From Anthostomella pinea (taxonomy: Eukaryota > Ascomycota > Sordariomycetes > Xylariales > Xylariaceae): DNA of 64,000 nucleotides. Shown piece by piece: positions 11,952 through 21,804 of this stretch (positions within the stretch are counted from its first letter, which is position 1; every line of letters begins with the position of its first letter). The translations under genes were made by a program, and so were the position numbers. The notes beneath the pieces were generated by a model, which saw only the letters and a list, made by a program, of their open reading frames with translations, was not told the DNA's origin and did no database searches. Location of the stretch: assembly GCA_963556695.1 (NCBI GenBank), contig CAUWAG010000018.1, positions 4,960,001 through 5,024,000 on the forward strand, in the 5' to 3' direction.

Positions 11952-13349
11952 ATGCTGTCTCCGATAGGCTCTTGCTTCCCACGCTCGCCAGCGCGCGTTC
12001 TGCTGGTAGTCTTGCTATTCTTCGTGTTGCGTCAACTGCTTCATTTTAGGTCACCTGGGCAGCCGGTCCGCCTCAGCGAACACAGCGTCCAAGATGATGA
12101 CCGCTTAAACTGCGAGGGCCTCGAAGGGCTCAAAGACATATTCGTACTCTTGCGGACAGGGACCACCGAAGCGCCCAAGAAGCTACCTGCGCACTTCGCG
12201 ACCACGCTACGCTGCGTCCCAAACTACGCCATCTATTCCGACTTTGAAGAGGATATAGCCGGCCACCACATTTACAACGCCCTGGACGAGATAGACCCAG
12301 AGATCCGAGCGTCGCACCCAGACTTCGAATACTACAACCGACTGCAAGGGAAGGGCAGGGAGGCTTTCACAGCTGAAGAGATAGCGCAATGGTCGTCTGC
12401 TAAGAACACCATGGGCGGACGGGACAGTCCGGGGTGGAGGTTGGACAAGTGGAAGTTCCTCCCGCTGGCCGATAAAGGGTACCGCGCGAACCCCAGGGCG
12501 AAATGGTACATCTTCGTCGAGTCGGATACCTTCATCCTGTGGAAGACGCTTCTCGAGTGGCTCTCCAAGTATGATGCTTCGAAACCGTACTACTTGGGCC
12601 AGCAGATGCAGATTGGCGACGTGGTGTTTGCGTATGGCGGAGCCGGGTTTGCCGTTTCGAATCCGGCCATGAAGAAGGTCGTGGAGCACCGCAGCGCGAA
12701 CCTCAAGTTCTACGACGACTTCACGGCCGGTCACTGGGCTGGTGATTGTGTCCTTGGCAAAGCCCTTTTGGACGCCGGAGTGAATCTCCACTGGTCGTAC
12801 CCGACACTTTCGGGTGACGAACCAGCAGATACGGACTTTGACTCTGGCTTCGGCGGGCCGGAGAGGAAACCGTGGTGTTACTACGCCGCGAGCTATCATC
12901 ATCTCCCTCCGTCGGAGTTTGCGACCTTCTCCGAGTTTGAGCGGAGATGGAACAATGAAGTAAGTAACTCCAGCAACGATCTATATCTTGGGCATAGACC
13001 CTGACAGTGCATGAATCAGAACACCACGCTCATGCGTCACTACGATATCTTCCGGAACTACATTCAGCCGCGTCTCCGGTCCGAACGTTCAGACTGGGAC
13101 AACTTGTCGGAGAAGGAGCAGACTTCGGAGAGCTCTTTCAAGGCGTGCCGCGACGCGTGTCAGAGTCAGCAGGATTGTCTGCAGTTCTCCGTCTCCGGCT
13201 ACAGCTGCAAGACGTCTACGGCGCTGAAACTGGGCCACAAGAGCTCTGCTGAGGAGCAGGTCGCATCCGGGTGGATGCTGGATCGCATCGAGGATTTTAC
13301 CAAGCGCATGGACGCGGCCTGCGTCGACCGAGACTGGATCATGCCATAG
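11952..13349 (+). CDS. GT31-like glycosyltransferase with C-terminal PAN-like module
   Basis: Two exons, 11952-12959 and 13020-13349, with a 60-nt GTAAGT intron, 445 residues. An N-terminal signal anchor (ARVLLVVLLFFVLRQLL) predicts a type II Golgi protein. The catalytic part has WYIFVESDTFILW, where E190-S-D192 stands at the DxD position, then YLGQQMQIGDVVFAYGGAGF and HWAGDCVLGKAL, typical of fringe-like fungal GT31/DUF604 proteins. The C-terminal part has ACRDACQSQQDCLQFSVSGY plus a further Cys, a PAN/apple-like pattern that could bind glycan or protein. The start is Met 11952; an in-frame upstream TTG is not used. The donor substrate cannot be inferred. Confidence 0.85.
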
Positions 13350-14639
13350 AAGCAGGACCTGTATGAAAGTCTCGAGCACAGTGTGAGAGCGCAGCTCTCA
13401 TACGAATCAGGGCCTTGTCCGCCTGGGGCATCGTGTGCCATGTGCTGGCCACAGTCCTTGGATCTGGCTCACCGGAGCTCTCCAGGCGGCCATTTCGTGT
13501 AGACAAAGTACCGAGTTGCCGGAACATGAGTCACCATTGGAAGATGCCACAGCATCTATGCCAGGGTGGGGAGCCCTCGGGCGCATTTTTTGGATATCAC
13601 GATGGCGAGCAGGAAGGGCTGCTTGGTGGCCCGGTGTCCCGCAACGCCTGGAGGGCCGTGAAGATCGCACAATCGCCCAAATGCGGAAATGGTGGCGCTT
13701 CTTCGGTTTTCCAGCTCCAGTAGGCCCCAACTCGAGGCAGATGCGCATGCACCAGAATATAGTAATATTAATGACTAGAGCTGTCCTATCTCAGTAGCAT
13801 CACGCCTTGTGAGCGCTCAGCCTTGTTGTATATAGCTGAATTATGATATAATTCGAACTCGAGACTATCCGACTGAAGAACTTACTTATCATCAAGCGAC
13901 AAGACCATTCGTGGCATCGGGGAAGCTTCAAAGGACACTACTGTCGTCCATATTAGCCGCGTCGTGTACCGTATCACAGTTACCAGTATCACACGTCTGG
14001 TAACTGTGAAACGGTACGCGGCGTCACTCCGATCTCCGTGGTGAAATGAAACCCAGTGTAGGACAGCTCCGGCACTACACCACTCAGGGGCAGCCACACC
14101 TAGGTATAGCCTTGGTGTCCCAGCAACTTTGGTGCCATTCCCACTAGGGCAATCCTTAACGGCTTGGATTCAATGATACGGCCTTTCAGTTGCCCGACTT
14201 CGTTCCTCCTACGACATTGGGTAGCTGGCTGCCGAGCTCTAGTTCTTGCACTTGGTGACGGCGCCCCTTGAAGGTGCTCGAGCGAACCATGAACTGCCCT
14301 CTCGGTGTTGACACTACCAGCATGGGCATGGCCTGATAGCCTTAAAGCTCCTATACCTGTAAGCTGCTCGTGAAGGTGTCAACATCGAGCCTCGTCAGCG
14401 ACATTGCTGTTAAGATCCTGTTTGCTCCAGCAGGCTCATCAGATCCGTTTTGTCAGAAGTCCATATTACGCCAAACCGCACCAAGGATACTGCTAGAATC
14501 GTCCTCGATTCCTTGACGGTAGGCCTGTAGCGTGTGGTGCGGTGATCCTAGGCAGGTTGTTGCTGAAGGTGATTCAATCACCACGAGAACCCGCGTGGCG
14601 CCACAGACTTTCACTATCCCCTGATATGGACTCGATTAG
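13350..14639. other. Intergenic, holds the hairpin and no gene
   Basis: About 1.3 kb downstream of the glycosyltransferase. Apart from the 13966-14017 inverted repeat I see only short unconvincing ORFs. Confidence 0.4.
13966..14017. repeat. Near-perfect 21-bp inverted repeat (hairpin)
   Basis: Arms at 13966-13986 and 13997-14017 pair at 20 of 21 positions around a 10-nt spacer. Weaker pairing continues outward through GCCGCGT/ACGCGGC. No coding region overlaps it convincingly. Confidence 0.85.
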
Positions 14640-14739
14640 TGGCTCGGGTGCTGCTAACGGCTGGAACGCAGCATCACGCAGAGGTCCGGGGGCAGGTTAA
14701 TGACGGAGTATTTGGACCGTGGATTAGTTGCAAGTTCAA

Positions 14740-15545
14740 AGGCAGGATCAAGGGCACCGTCAGGGGCAGGGGCAGGGGCAGGATCAGAGGGCGAGATCAG
14801 AGGGCGAGATCAGAGGAAAAATGAAAGTCAGGATCAGGAGTATGGTCAGCAAAATCAGAGGTTGAATTCAGGGCAGAACCACAAGATCAGACGGCAAGAT
14901 CAGAGAGCAGGATCGGGGACAGAATCAGAGGCAAACTCAGCAAGATCCAGGGCTGGATCAGAGCCTAAGACGGGAGGCGGCATCAAGGGCAAATTCAGGA
15001 TCAGAGGGCAAGATCGGAGGCACAATCAGGGGCACGATCAGGGGCAGATTGAAAATAAAAAGTGCCAAGTCAAACCAGGATGAGGGACAATACGAGCGTT
15101 AAGATCAAGGCAAGAGTCAATATCAGGAGACTTTATCAGGGGCAAAATCAACATCAAAGGCAAGATCAGAGCCGAGATCAAGTCCGAGATCAAGATCAGA
15201 GCCTAAACCAGAGCCTAGATCAGGGGCAGAATCAGAATCGAGACCAGGGGCAGAATCAAGATCAGGGGTCAAATCAAGATCAGGGGCAGGATCAGAAGCA
15301 AGATCAAGATCAGAGGCGAGATCAGAGGCGAGATCAGAGGCAAGATCAGCAGCAAGTCAAGATCCCAGGCGAGATCTAGGTCAGAGCCGAGATCAGGGGT
15401 AGTGTCAGAGGTAGGGTCCGAGGTAGGATCTGGCGCACAATCAGGATCAAGCGCACAATCAAGATCAGGCGCAAGATCAAGATCAGAGGCAAGATCAAAA
15501 TCAGAGGCAAGATCAGAAGTAGGATCAGGGGCAGGTCAGGTCATG
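14740..15545 (+). repeat. Degenerate AGATCAG/GGGGCAGGATCAG minisatellite
   Basis: About 800 bp built from imprecise copies of a 6- or 12-base purine-rich unit, (A/G)GATCAGAGGCA or AAGATCAGGGGCA, with strong strand asymmetry: C is mostly confined to GATCAG. All forward frames stay open for long stretches and read as DQGQNQ-type low complexity (for example 14700-15083 and 15062-15379). This is a property of the repeat rather than evidence of a protein. Confidence 0.9.
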
Positions 15546-16513
15546 TAAACCAGTTGAAGTCAAATCAGGCCAATCAGATGCCAGATCAGAAGGGAATAAT
15601 TGATTAAATCAGTCAATCAGAAACTAAACCACGTTGTATACACAGATCACAGATCAATCTGCTGAGCACAGACCACGTTAGGGGTGATTGTTGGCGGTTG
15701 CTCAGGGGCTCAGACCACGATGGGTCCCACTTTTGTGCAAACATATTGACACTGCAAAATTAGTGATTCTACCAAGATCAACACCAATAATAGAATAAAT
15801 CAGTTATCCTCAGCCAATGAGAATTCAGTGTTTGAGGCACCTTCTCTTCCTAATCGGGTTTAGTGGTAAATGTACAATCAGCCAGACCTCCCCCTTTCCT
15901 ACATAAGAAAGGGGCACCTCCCAGGTTTTCGTACCTTTCCTTCCTTTCCTTCCCCACCCTCCGAAGAGATTCAACATTTGTCAATCCCTGATCTTCAGTC
16001 TTGAGCATCGCTTCACTCCTATCTTTGATCTTTGCTTGACATCATCGTCGCCTCTCTTCATCACTCTGGACCTGGTCCGTCCATCTATCACACACGCTCG
16101 TCTGCCTCCGGGTAGCAGCATCACTTCAGTCTCAACCTAGTCACGCGAGTCTCTCGTACATCGTCGCTTCTTCTCACGACTGCATGAGTTGGCGACACGA
16201 CTGTATCGAGTTCTCTGAGCCTAGTCTTCTGCTTTCGGGTCTCCGCATTCAACGTCTCTTGTTCCTGAGAGAGGTTTGCATTCCATCACTGCTTCTTCTA
16301 CCATCATGTCTGACTTTCTAGTTTCGTTGATCTTGTCTCTTCCTCTTGTCGACCCAGTCGACGGTACATACATACGACGAGCCAGGCATTGACCTGCTCA
16401 TATATCTACTCTCAGACAACATCATCTCTCTCTTTCCGAAATCATATCTCTCTCTCCGACATCATCCTCTCTCTCTCCGACATCTCTCACTTGCGATTAC
16501 TTCACCCTTCATC
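15546..16513 (+). promoter_or_regulatory. Promoter and pyrimidine-rich 5' leader of the small membrane protein gene
   Basis: From about 15900 the + strand becomes strongly C/T-rich (CCTTTCCTTCCTTTCCTTCC near 15935, CTCTCTCTCCGACATC repeats at 16430-16490), typical of highly expressed filamentous fungal promoters and leaders. The leader ends in ATCATG at 16514. Confidence 0.5.
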
Positions 16514-17196
16514 ATGTTCTTCAGCAAGATGTTCACGGGTCTTCTCTTCCTGGTTGCCATTGGCGCCGCACTTCCTATCCAGATGCCCCGCACTGGTGTC
16601 CTGAGTGATGTCGTTACCCAGGAGAACTCCACCACCGTCCACGGAGGCATCCATGCCATGACTCCGGGCGCTGAGGGAGCCAAGGGATTGATCTCGTCGG
16701 ACCTTCACCAGAGCAACGTCACCGTCAATACCACTCTGCTCGAACCGAGAAAGGGTGGTAAAGGAGGGAGCTCCGTCAAAGGACCACCAGGAGGAGCCGG
16801 AGGGAGCCTTGCATCAGGAGGGTCAACAGTCATCATCGTCGGCGGCGGCGACGACGAGGCCCTGGCGCCATTCTGGATCGCTCTCATCGTCATCACGAGT
16901 CTCACTATTGTCATCTCCGTCACCATTGGCATCCTCAATGCACGGACAGTTGCTCCGGTTTCCGTAAGACTCCCGAGTCCAAGGGTATTCACCAGCTCCG
17001 CATGCGAGCAGAACAGGCCGCCACGCTGAACAACACTGACAACGCCAACAACGGACCCGAGCAGCCATCGGAGGTTTTCTCGAATGTGGATCTTGCCATG
17101 ACAGGCGGTCAGCCTTTCCTCGCAAAGAATGCCGCCGAGGGTGAGCAGGCGAAAGCCGGCCAGAAGAAGAAGCGACACCTCTTCTTCTGCGTTTAA
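16514..17196 (+). pseudogene. Small signal-peptide/membrane protein with a frame discontinuity
   Basis: From Met 16514 there is a signal peptide (MFFSKMFTGLLFLVAIGAAL), N-glycosylation sites, a Gly-rich stretch (GPPGGAGGSLASGG) and a membrane segment near residues 118-140 (FWIALIVITSLTIVISVTIG). The frame then stops at 17027-17029. A coding-like sequence continues in another frame (FRKTPESKGIHQLRMRAEQA, then a tail ending KKKRHLFFCV) to 17196. Joining them needs either a 32-nt intron (GTAAGA at 16965 to CAG), which is unusually short, or a one-base lesion or sequencing error near 16960. The architecture suggests a type I surface protein with a basic cytosolic tail. No family is recognised. 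Confidence 0.55.
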
Positions 17197-19201
17197 GTAC
17201 CCCACAGACGATTTCTCACGCATATTTTGCTCTATTCCGTCGCATTCTGCCGCATTCTTCGTTTTGATTCTCTACTCGCACTCTGCGAAGCACCAGAGTC
17301 ATTGCGGCCTGCACTTTCATCGGCAAGGATCACCTACGTAGCTGGATCAATTACCCGAATCCGGAAGTAGATGACTGGTCCGAAGAGTCTGACTCACTGT
17401 CTCGGCTGTTCCAAGCAGTCAGCATCAATGCGCCACCGATCTGAGCAGGCGCTTTGCTATACGCCTGAGCACTGTGGCCACCACGTACCATCAAACGAGT
17501 GAGACTCGACGTGATTGTAGGTGCACTTCTCTCCTCCCGGAACCTCACTGCGCCTTGCTAACACACATCATAGGCTACCAGAGACGAGACATCTACAGTT
17601 CTTGTCTCGGTTACCACGCGGTCAGCCCCCATACTGCGTTGCACATAACATGAATGGCAATTCCAGCAGTAAGGAGACTCGTAATTCCCATTGCGGATGC
17701 TTGTTAACTCGGACTCCTAGGCAGCGAACCTTATTGAGACGCTCTTAGGAAAGAGTCTCCAGAAACCTTGGCTCTCCGTCACCTCAAATTGGGTTCGGAC
17801 GAAATACGTCTCATGCTCAGTCTTCACATATGTCTGGGTTTTTCTGGGTTCAGACTCTTTCTTCGGCATTGACAGGCCTTGGGGAACGCCGTAGCTTCCT
17901 ACACATGGATGCCTTATGTTGGAGATGCATATGGGTTACGATGTCACTGGGGGCTGTTTTCCTATTTGTTGGATGGGAAACAGGCGGAAATGGGCACATA
18001 CAATCTCTGTTATCAGAGCTGCAAGCAAGGACATCTTGCCGATACCCTTGCTATAGTGCTTCTTTCCTAATACAGGCACTTGAAACTCTGCTTTGGATGC
18101 CTCTATGGAAGCTGACATGAGTGAAACTCTTCATATCAATGTGAGACATGTTACAAGCAGTCAAGCCATCAGCCATTGTTCTTCAAAGCTTCGCCTAGTG
18201 GCGAGCAGACCTACCAGGATGGGTTCTATTCTCAAGGAGGCCTTAGATGTAAATGTTACACGTTCATATGATGACACCGGAATAGGCAAGAGTCAACAGT
18301 ATCTCATATCAATCACTATCGTGTCCATACATTGCCAAACGCCCAATATTGTCGCTTGCCGCGAGTCAACAGCCAGGTTCCCTCGTGTCCTCCAGTAAGA
18401 TCAGATGCCTTGCTCGGCATGACAAGGGTCGTACCGGAAGAAGGGGGCGTCTATCGAGAATCAGAATGCTGTGTCTACAGTACAGGTATATCGAGTCATT
18501 CCAGCTTGGCACGACTGATCGGGCAAGGATTCATCGAGCCGACAGGATGAAGGCATGATAACCAGCCTTACTGCTGCCACTTGGATGCCTTCGGGCAAGA
18601 TGACACTGATTCAGACGGCTGATGGTCGAGCACACATCGATCCCAGGCCCGTGACCACAGCCCCTGAGAGTGTCGCGGCGGTCACTCTCCGTCCACACGT
18701 ATGTACTCACGGTTGCGCCCCTGAAATTGATGGCAGATGACCCAGGCTACAGTCTCTGCGAAACACACCACGCCAAAAAAAGAGTTCCACAAGCTCAAAG
18801 GATAAGTTGATCGATGGTTACTGCCCTTGATATGGATATGGATATGCAACGGTAATGTTGTGGGACAAGGGTATTCATGGCTGGCGACTATCTTCTGTAC
18901 GTCTCCTCCATGCCACATTTTCTGATTAACAGGGTGACTTACGTGCGACCACAGACCTCACCTACACGTACGGCTTCGAAGTTCGTATTGACTCAATGTT
19001 CTGCGGGGTTTGGGAAAGCATTTATCCCCACGTCTAACCGGCCATCCGACCGGGCAAACTATACCCCACTGTGACTTCATATTGCCGTCTGATGGAAGTC
19101 AGTCTGTATAAGTCTTCTCGATCTTCCTCAACCGACTCTGCTTTTAGCAGTACAATCTGACTGTGCCCATAACCAATCGCATCAAGGACACTGCAGTCAC
19201 C
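17197..19201. other. Intergenic, no gene seen
   Basis: About 2 kb without a supportable gene. ORFs are under 110 codons and overlap on both strands. A TGGATATGGATATGG run lies near 18830-18845. The last 100 bp are the probable promoter and leader of the hydrolase fusion. Confidence 0.4.
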
Positions 19202-20824
19202 ATGTCTAGCCCAGGAATGCTCTATGTTACTATGCAGCCCAAGCCAGGCTTGCCCATCCAGCAATTTCATGAGTGGTACAACAACGAACACGGCCCAACC
19301 CGGCTTCGGCTGCCCCAGATCTTTGGCAACGGGCTCCGTTACCAAGCGACCGATGGGAAGGAGCCTTCATATCTCGCCGCTTACGACGTGACATCAATGT
19401 CGCATCTGGTGACAGAGACATACACCAGTCTTCGAGCCAACAGATCCCCTCGCGAAGCCGAGACCATTGGACAGGTGGAAGTGAAGCGGTATTTCTGGGA
19501 TCTGGTGTCGACCTATCAATCGCCACTCTTCATTCCAGTTGAGCAGTTGACAGACGACGAGGGCGAAGGAATTGTCTTCGTCGCCGTTGAACTGAAGCCT
19601 ACAGAGGCAGACGGCGCAGAGGCTGAGATCAAGAAGTGGTACGACGAGGAGCACGCAGCTATGCTGTCAAAGGTCCCTGGCTGGCTACGAACACGCCTAT
19701 TCAGAACATCAACTCTAGAGTCCGGTGTGCCTACTTCGATCATCGCGCTTCATGAGTATGCGAAGGACAACGGGATGGGCGGCCCCGAGCACAAGGCTTG
19801 CCTGACCCCGAGAAGGGATGAGGTGTTCGGAAAGTATGCCACACTGGCGTCTTGGAGAGAATACTCGCTTTTCTACATCTTTGGCCCGGCGCCGCGCGAC
19901 TTGCTCAACCTTTCCCAGCTCCCATCAGCTTCGTCGACCTTCAAGGCAGCAGATGCCAAAACAGTGACTTCGAACACCCCCGCGCCCACCATCACATCCT
20001 ATGTCACTACTCCGGACGGGCTTTCTATCCCGTACAGACTGGAAGGCAACCCGGACCCCAAAGCCCCCACCATCGCCTTCTGCAACTCGCTACTCACCTC
20101 GTTGCATATGTGGGATCCTCTTGTCGACATCCTCAAGCAGAAGCGGCCCAAGTATCGCATACTTCGCTACGACACCCGCGGTCGGCACTCGGTGCCGTCA
20201 CCTCCCAAGCCTGCCACCTTGGATATGCTGGCGGATGACTTGAGCCATGTGCTCGAAGCCCTACGAATCCCAAAGCTTGGCATACTGATAGGTGTCTCCA
20301 TAGGTGGCGCAACGACCTTGGAATTCGCACTGAAGTATCCGAGCAAGCTGGAGAAGTTCATAGCATGCGATTTCAACGCCGCGTCCAGCCCGGCGAACAC
20401 AAGCGCCTGGAAAGACCGGATTGTCGTTGCGGAAACACCCCTTGATGACGGCGCCCCTGGCATCAAGAAGCTGGCAGGACAGACAGTGGAACGATGGTTC
20501 CACCCGGCCACCATGCAGAAGAAACAGGACACGGTCCAATGGATGACGGATATGGTGGCTGGCAACGACGTCGAGGGCTTCAAGTACAGCTGCCAGGCGC
20601 TGTGGGACTACGACATGAAGGCCCAACTGAAGGATTGTGAGGTTCCCGGGCTGCTGGTCGTTGGCGAGGGAGATGGAAAGGGCGCTTTGGTCAAGGCGAT
20701 GGATGGGTTTAGGGGGGCGGTGGGGGAAGAGGGGGTGAACCTCGTGGTCGTACCCGAGGCCGGTCATTTGCCAATGTGTGAAGAGCCCGAGGGCTTTTGG
20801 AATGCCGTGGATAACTTCTTGTAG
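19202..20824 (+). CDS. Two EthD-like domains fused to an alpha/beta hydrolase (3-oxoadipate enol-lactonase-like)
   Basis: One exon, 540 residues from Met 19202 (CACCATG context; the frame is open upstream but lacks a better ATG). Residues 1-110 (MLYVTMQPKPGLPIQQFHEW, YNNEHGPTRLRL) and about 120-235 (VAVELKPTEADGAEAEIKKW, YDEEHAAMLSKVPGW) are two dimeric alpha/beta-barrel domains of the EthD type. Residues about 270-540 are an alpha/beta hydrolase with nucleophile elbow GVSIGG (Ser366), an acid candidate near GEGDG and His522 in EAGHLPMCEEP. The hydrolase resembles PcaD-type enol-lactonases, which act in the beta-ketoadipate path of aromatic degradation. The EthD parts may bind a lipophilic or aromatic ligand. 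Substrate is unproven. Confidence 0.85.
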   Translation: MSSPGMLYVTMQPKPGLPIQQFHEWYNNEHGPTRLRLPQIFGNGLRYQATDGKEPSYLAAYDVTSMSHLVTETYTSLRANRSPREAETIGQVEVKRYFWDLVSTYQSPLFIPVEQLTDDEGEGIVFVAVELKPTEADGAEAEIKKWYDEEHAAMLSKVPGWLRTRLFRTSTLESGVPTSIIALHEYAKDNGMGGPEHKACLTPRRDEVFGKYATLASWREYSLFYIFGPAPRDLLNLSQLPSASSTFKAADAKTVTSNTPAPTITSYVTTPDGLSIPYRLEGNPDPKAPTIAFCNSLLTSLHMWDPLVDILKQKRPKYRILRYDTRGRHSVPSPPKPATLDMLADDLSHVLEALRIPKLGILIGVSIGGATTLEFALKYPSKLEKFIACDFNAASSPANTSAWKDRIVVAETPLDDGAPGIKKLAGQTVERWFHPATMQKKQDTVQWMTDMVAGNDVEGFKYSCQALWDYDMKAQLKDCEVPGLLVVGEGDGKGALVKAMDGFRGAVGEEGVNLVVVPEAGHLPMCEEPEGFWNAVDNFL

Positions 20825-21804
20825 GATGCATCTGTTTGCATCGCGGGCTGCTTAGGTAGTATACGTACAGCAATGCTTCATTAGACAACGAACCACCTGG
20901 TGGCCATGGCTGCTTTCCTGCCACCAAGGTTCGCGCGACGTTGACGCCATCGCAAACCTTGATAAGGGACAGCCAAATATTCATTGTAAAAACAGATTGT
21001 GAATTACGTAGACCAAAGATATCGAAAGCTCCTGTTCTCTCAGAAACCAGGATTTTCCTACCTGCAAGATAGGGTGTGAGAGTGGGTTAAGTGCATCGAT
21101 TTGGTAGAGGAATATCGGGTCCTGCGCTAAAGGTCGAAGTTTGAGGCTGCCTCAGTTGAGTCACGCCCACTTCATCGTACCTCCCTCGTCCGCTGCCGGG
21201 CGACGAATGTGTTCCTCGAAAACGCGCCTCTACGCCTGGTGTCCTCTGAGTCAGATACGTGTTTGCTTTTTGTTGCACAGCATCGAATCACAGCTGCAGG
21301 CTGCGGCCCCCGCTCTGTCGTTTGCATGCCTGCCTCCAGCACCCAGCCCTCATCACCATTGAGACAACCTCCCAGCTTCACCTTCACACCACGTTCACTT
21401 TCACACCACGCATCTCATTTTTCGCTCCCTTTCAGCAGAACCCCCGAGAGGTCTTCTCGTAGGATGACCGATCAGGGCGCAGCACAACTACATTCTTTTT
21501 CCATCAAGGTGCAGTGAGGCTGCCCGCAGCTCCCCGCCAACGTATTCAAGGCAGCCAGGTGACCTGATCTTGGCTGGTCGTTTCGCTCTTCAAATTCAAT
21601 CCCACTGTCAGAAGGCGTTGTCTGTGTAGGTCAGCATCATCTTATTTTTCACTGGGAAAGTCAGTCAATCAGGTGCTTATCCCACTATCCCACTTACAGG
21701 CTGGACACCACACAGAGACGCGTCGCGCTACTTGAGGCTCTTCGTTTTTGGTTTGTACCAATCACCCCCATCTTGGTCCCCAAGGGACGACAACGCTGCC
21801 AACC
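20825..21804. other. Intergenic region and RdRP promoter
   Basis: About 980 bp with short ORFs only. A C/T-rich tract near 21330-21440 (CTTCACACCACGTTCACTTT-like) suggests the RdRP promoter and leader. Confidence 0.4.

Noticed and set aside
12207..12902. 231-codon ORF on the minus strand inside the glycosyltransferase
   Set aside because: Antisense shadow of a GC-rich coding exon whose forward frame has clear domain motifs.
14700..15379. DQGQNQ-rich open frames in the minisatellite
   Set aside because: Open frames follow from the repeat unit having no stop codon; there is no defined start context, splice site or domain.
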